A DNA stretch of 64,000 nucleotides from Aulosira sp. FACHB-615 (lineage in GTDB: Bacteria; Cyanobacteriota; Cyanobacteriia; Cyanobacteriales; Nostocaceae), in the NCBI RefSeq assembly GCF_014698045.1, contig NZ_JACJSE010000030.1, positions 1 through 64,000 on the forward strand, in the 5' to 3' direction. Each line of letters starts with the position of its first letter. Position 1 is the stretch's first letter. The position numbers and the translations under genes are program-made. The notes under the pieces are model-generated. The model was not told where the DNA came from, did no database searches, and saw nothing but the letters and a program-made list of their open reading frames with translations. Positions 60,469 through 64,000 of this stretch are shown one piece after another.

Positions 60469-61548
60469 TTAAACTTTAGCAGCAGCCTTGGTGACAGCGT
60501 TTAATTCACCTTTAGCATACTTAGCAGCAAACTCTTCCAGAGAAACTTGTTTAATCTTGCTTGCGTTACCAGCAGTACCAAATTGCTGATAGCGTTCAGC
60601 ACAAACCTTCTGCATATATGTAATAGAAGGCTTGAGGAAGTGACGGGGGTCAAATTCCTTGGGATTTTTTGATAAAGCTTCACGCACAGCTGCGGTGATA
60701 GCCAAACGGTTGTCGGTGTCGATGTTCACCTTACGAACACCACTCTTGATACCTTTTTGAATTTCTTCTACAGGTACGCCGTAGGTTTCAGGAATAGCAC
60801 CACCGTACTCATTAATCAAAGCGATTAAATCTTCAGGTACAGAAGAAGAACCGTGCATTACCAAGTGGGTGTTAGGTAGACGACGGTGAATTTCTTCAAT
60901 GCGGCTGATAGCCAAAATTTCGCCAGTTGGTTTGCGGGTAAACTTGTAAGCACCGTGGCTAGTACCAATAGCTACAGCCAAAGCATCTACTTGGGTTGCT
61001 TCTACAAAGCTAACAGCTTCATCGGGGTCAGTTAGCAGTTGAGAATGGTCAAGAGTACCTTCAAAACCATGTCCATCTTCAGCTTCACCCGCGCCGGTTT
61101 CCAAAGAACCCAAGCAACCGAGTTCACCTTCTACACTTACGCCCAAAGCATGAGCTACATTCACAACTTCGCGGGTAACACTAACGTTGTACTCGAAGCT
61201 GGCAGGGGTTTTAGCATCAGCTTCTAAAGAACCGTCCATCATCACGCTAGTGAAGTTGTTCTTGATAGCTGAGTAGCAGGTAGAAGGAGCATTACCATGA
61301 TCTTGGTGCATGACAATGGGAATGTGAGGATAGGTCTCTACAGCAGCCAAAATCAGGTGGCGCAGGAAGTTTTCACCTGCATAGTTACGAGCGCCACGGG
61401 AAGCTTGCAAAATTACGGGGCTATCTGTCTCGGCAGCAGCCTTCAGGATTGCCTGAATCTGCTCCAAATTGTTAACGTTAAAAGCTGGGATGCCGTAACC
61501 GTTCTCAGCTGCGTGATCCAAGAGCAGCCGCAATGGTACAAGCGCCAT
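60469..61548 (-). CDS. fba: Fructose-bisphosphate aldolase, class II
   Basis: A 359-residue zinc-dependent aldolase that forms fructose 1,6-bisphosphate (and sedoheptulose 1,7-bisphosphate) in gluconeogenesis and the Calvin cycle. The metal and catalytic residues are in IVMHQDHGNAPSTCYSAI (about 77-94), GSLEADAKTPASFEYN and the GELGCLGSLETG loop. VMHGSSSVPEDLI (about 230-242) supplies another metal ligand, and KVNIDTDNRLA the phosphate site. The start follows an excellent TAGGAGGAC ribosome-binding site. Single gene with its own terminator. Confidence 0.97.
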   Translation of the reverse strand: MALVPLRLLLDHAAENGYGIPAFNVNNLEQIQAILKAAAETDSPVILQASRGARNYAGENFLRHLILAAVETYPHIPIVMHQDHGNAPSTCYSAIKNNFTSVMMDGSLEADAKTPASFEYNVSVTREVVNVAHALGVSVEGELGCLGSLETGAGEAEDGHGFEGTLDHSQLLTDPDEAVSFVEATQVDALAVAIGTSHGAYKFTRKPTGEILAISRIEEIHRRLPNTHLVMHGSSSVPEDLIALINEYGGAIPETYGVPVEEIQKGIKSGVRKVNIDTDNRLAITAAVREALSKNPKEFDPRHFLKPSITYMQKVCAERYQQFGTAGNASKIKQVSLEEFAAKYAKGELNAVTKAAAKV

Positions 61549-62401
61549 AGATAGTCCTCCTAATGTGGTTGTCAGCTAGTCGGTGTGAGAGCAGCGTATT
61601 AGTTACGCTAATTCTTAAGAGTTTTTTCAACTTATAGGAAATTATAACTAGAGTCGGGTGTTTATGTTGAAAAAGTTTACGTCATCTCTCACCAAGATGC
61701 CTCATGCTTGACTTAGGCGACTGTCAAGTATGCTACGTTACATTTAAGAGATTTAGTAGTTGGTGATTCCAAAAGGCGCATCAGCATAGCCCTCAGACTG
61801 AAGTCTGGGGCTACACAAACTAAACCCGCCTACGCAGGGTCACTAAATTTGTTGAAGTGTGTTTTTATGCAATATTTAGATTTAGCCTGCCTACGCAGGC
61901 TTGGTTTATGTAGCCTTCTTAGAGAATCCCCCGACTTTTTGCTGAAACGAGCGAAGCGAGGTTTAAGCAGTCGGGGAAGTGTAACAATGCTTTTCCCTCA
62001 ACTGCTTTCGCGTGTATTCTGATTGGATTTTTCACCCTCTTTTACTCCCCACAACTCCCAGGGCTGTTTCATTCGCTTTGATCAGGATTTTGTCAAGAGT
62101 ATCATCCAAAAATTTTAGGGAGTTGGTAATCGAACAATTACTGCTTTAACCAGTAAATTTAAGTGCGATCGCCAGGCTCATGAGTAAATAAAATTGTTGA
62201 ATCACCTGATTTTTTTGCTTGATACGCTTGTAAATTAGAGACTTTTAGGGAACGAAACAGCCCTGCCACAACTCCTGCTCTTATTACTTTACTTGGACTT
62301 GTGTGTACACCGTAGGTTTGTGAGGGGAGACTAATCACCATTGCTTACTCCCTGACTACATAATTTTATTTATAAAACCAAATTCATCAAGGAATCCTGG
62401 G
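61549..62401. other. 853-bp intergenic region with scattered repeats
   Basis: No gene is supported. It contains the aldolase promoter/leader at the left, a CTCAGACTGAAGTCTGGGG palindrome near 61791, inverted GCCTACGCAGG units near 61827 and 61890, the long CCCCCGACTTTTTGC...TCGGGGA hairpin at 61926-61976, and one TGTGTACACC motif at 62298-62314 that matches the nested repeat region at 42709-43110. Confidence 0.6.
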
Positions 62402-62827
62402 TTATTTCACCAATTCAGGAATTGTAGCTTCTAATTTCAAGCAATTAGCGCCATTAACTTGTAATTGGTACTCTACCTTATCCATTAACCGATTCATAAT
62501 TAGCCACCCATAACCCCCTTCTTGTTTATCGACGGGATTAGGTGCTAGGTAAGTAGACATATCGTAGCCTTCGCCATAGTCCCAGATTTCTAGGGAAATG
62601 TCTCGGTCTTTGAGTTCTAAACGCAGTAATACTGGTAAATTTGGCTGCTCTTTGTGGGCATGACGCACCACATTAGAGTAGGCTTCTACCAAAGCCAATC
62701 GTAAACGACTGGACTGCCGAGACCAATCTACAGAATCTCCTAGCTTGACTTTCAAGCATCCCAGCAACCAGCTTTCGACGATATTTAAATAATTCAAATC
62801 ACTTGGTACATGAAGCTCACTTTTCAT
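62402..62827 (-). CDS. RsbW-like anti-sigma/serine kinase ATPase
   Basis: A 141-residue GHKL-fold ATPase of the RsbW/SpoIIAB type. The N-box RLALVEAYSNVVRHAH (about 42-57) and the G1-box WDYGEGYD (about 82-89) are clear, with GGYGWLIMNRLMDKVEY (about 103-119) as the G2 region. Such proteins phosphorylate an STAS anti-anti-sigma partner or bind a sigma factor. It lies 3 bases downstream of the phosphatase gene, forming a partner-switching unit; no STAS protein gene is in the window. Confidence 0.85.
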   Translation of the reverse strand: MKSELHVPSDLNYLNIVESWLLGCLKVKLGDSVDWSRQSSRLRLALVEAYSNVVRHAHKEQPNLPVLLRLELKDRDISLEIWDYGEGYDMSTYLAPNPVDKQEGGYGWLIMNRLMDKVEYQLQVNGANCLKLEATIPELVK

Positions 62828-62830
62828 TAC

Positions 62831-64000
62831 TTATAAAACCTCTAGTGAAAGTATAGTTTGATCGTCTTCTTGAACTTGGTTATTTGCTTGGATACGAGCT
62901 AGTAAATGGTTCAGAGAAAGTGGTTGTGGCTCTGTTTGGAGAAGTTGCCAAAGACCTTCTTGGTTCAGCATAGAGTGGCTACTTGGCGAAAGATTAGCAT
63001 CTGGTTGTTCGCATTTTAGTAACTCACTGGATACTGATGCTTCAGTAATCCCATCACTAGCTAACAATAAAGTATCTCCAGTGGAAAGATTTACTCTTCC
63101 TGAGAGTGCTTTCCAAGTAGGTAAGATCCCTAAAGGAATGCCACGTACTTTAAGATAGTTGGGCTGCTGGGTTGAGTCAGTTTGGCGAGACCATAGTAGA
63201 GGGTAGATATGTCCAGCATTAGCATATACTAGTTCTTTTGTACTAGGTGTATAACAAGCTAATACGAGAGTAATAAAACAATTGTTACTAATTAAGTCAT
63301 TACACAAAGCATGATTGAGATTTTGGACGATGATATGAGGTTCGGCTGGTGTTTCTTGAGATAATTCGCGCCGCAGTACAGAAATGGCACTAGCCATGAA
63401 TAAAGCCGCAGGTACACCTTTCCCGGAAACATCACCTACTGCTAACCATAAATCGCCTTTGGGGTGGACAAATACTTCAAAAAAATCGCCTCCTACTTCT
63501 CGCGCTGGATAGCAGCAGGCTTGTAGTTTTGCCTCTTTGATATCAGGTAAGCTTTGGCGGAGCAAATTATGTTGAATTTGGCGTGCTACTTCCAATTCAG
63601 CGTGAATTTGCTCTTGTTTTTCTTGTAGGCGTTGATAAAGTTTCGCCTGAAAAAGAGCTAAAGCGGCTTGGTCGGCGACACCTGTAATCAATTTAATATC
63701 TTCATCTGGCCAAAGCTCATCACGTCCTACCTGATACAGTGCAAGTACGGCTAATAGTTGCTGCTGATAGGTAAGAGGAACTACCAGATAGTTACAAGGG
63801 TTGCCATCAAAGGTTTCTTGATTGAGTTGATAATGACGAGTTTCGACAACCTTCTCAAACAAACTATGGTCAAAGGCAAAATTTAATATAGAAGAATTGG
63901 CATCTTGATAAGAAAATTTATCATTGGTTAAGCGATCGCCTTCTACCGGAATCAGCAAACAACAAGTAGCATCAAAGGTTTGTCCGATGGTGGCAACAAT
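62831..64000 (-). CDS. GAF domain-SpoIIE/PP2C serine phosphatase (partial, runs off right edge)
   Basis: At least 389 residues visible; the frame remains open to 64000 (reading IVATIGQTFDATCCLLIPVE at the edge), so the start lies beyond the window. The visible N-terminal part is a GAF domain (DGNPCNYLVVPLTYQQQLLA, then LITGVADQAALALFQAKLYQ). After a coiled coil comes the PP2C/SpoIIE phosphatase domain with metal ligands in REVGGDFFEVF, VGDVSGKGVPAALFMA and LLASDGITEA. It probably dephosphorylates an STAS protein, opposing the kinase encoded directly downstream. Confidence 0.9.
   Translation of the reverse strand: MVATIGQTFDATCCLLIPVEGDRLTNDKFSYQDANSSILNFAFDHSLFEKVVETRHYQLNQETFDGNPCNYLVVPLTYQQQLLAVLALYQVGRDELWPDEDIKLITGVADQAALALFQAKLYQRLQEKQEQIHAELEVARQIQHNLLRQSLPDIKEAKLQACCYPAREVGGDFFEVFVHPKGDLWLAVGDVSGKGVPAALFMASAISVLRRELSQETPAEPHIIVQNLNHALCNDLISNNCFITLVLACYTPSTKELVYANAGHIYPLLWSRQTDSTQQPNYLKVRGIPLGILPTWKALSGRVNLSTGDTLLLASDGITEASVSSELLKCEQPDANLSPSSHSMLNQEGLWQLLQTEPQPLSLNHLLARIQANNQVQEDDQTILSLEVL

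Noticed and set aside
62159..62341. 60-codon minus-strand frame
   Set aside because: Lies in repeat-rich intergenic DNA and contains the TGTGTACACC motif; no homology pattern.

Overview
The window comes from a filamentous, most likely heterocyst-forming (Nostocales-type) cyanobacterium. The evidence is the very frequent HIP1 palindrome (GCGATCGC), a CO2-uptake NDH-1 operon, pxcA, a two-subunit-type glycyl-tRNA synthetase alpha chain, WD40- and TPR-linked STAND NTPases, many toxin-antitoxin modules, and the dense heptanucleotide arrays and inverted-repeat intergenic elements typical of Nostoc-like genomes. The species cannot be named from the sequence alone. No tRNA, rRNA, CRISPR array or complete transposase gene was seen.

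Layout. 0.2-13 kb is mostly metabolic: glyQ; a minus-strand ABC uptake operon for (branched-chain or neutral) amino acids (binding protein, two permeases, one ATPase; no second ATPase present); an FAD oxidoreductase divergent from a GNAT acetyltransferase; then a plus-strand operon ndhF-ndhD-CDP-alcohol phosphatidyltransferase-like gene-CO2 hydration protein (CupA/CupB family), the specialised NDH-1 that hydrates CO2 to bicarbonate. 13-17.4 kb holds a DUF433/DUF5615 toxin-antitoxin pair, an orphan DUF433 gene with debris, a glyoxalase-like membrane protein, a divergent sigma-like protein and a TPR protein. 17.9-24.3 kb holds two overlapping genes, a P-loop ATPase and a 1694-residue STAND NTPase with 14 WD40 repeats, the best candidate here for a poorly described signalling or defence system.

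24.5-50 kb is mixed housekeeping: a PEP-CTERM protein, lytic transglycosylases slt and mltA, a GT4 glycosyltransferase, a B12-binding radical SAM enzyme, rpiA, a small thioredoxin-fold protein, murE, a histidine-kinase-like protein that lacks the phospho-accepting histidine, a coupled retropepsin-like protein, ygfZ, a UvrD/AddB-like ATPase interrupted by in-frame repeat DNA, pxcA, a polysaccharide deacetylase and a DhaM-HPr-enzyme I fusion.

50-58.4 kb is an accessory region: RelE, DUF5615/DUF433 and two PIN-type modules, a chimeric toxin-antitoxin relic, and an NB-ARC/TPR protein with nearly identical 126-bp repeats preceded by a separate small adaptor-like protein. 58.4-64 kb returns to conserved genes: two small cyanobacterial proteins, class II fructose-bisphosphate aldolase, and a partner-switching pair (RsbW-like kinase and GAF-SpoIIE phosphatase), the last running off the right edge.

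A second theme is mobile non-coding DNA. At least five families of short inverted-repeat (MITE-like) elements lie between genes, and related repeat DNA has been accommodated in frame inside two large genes.
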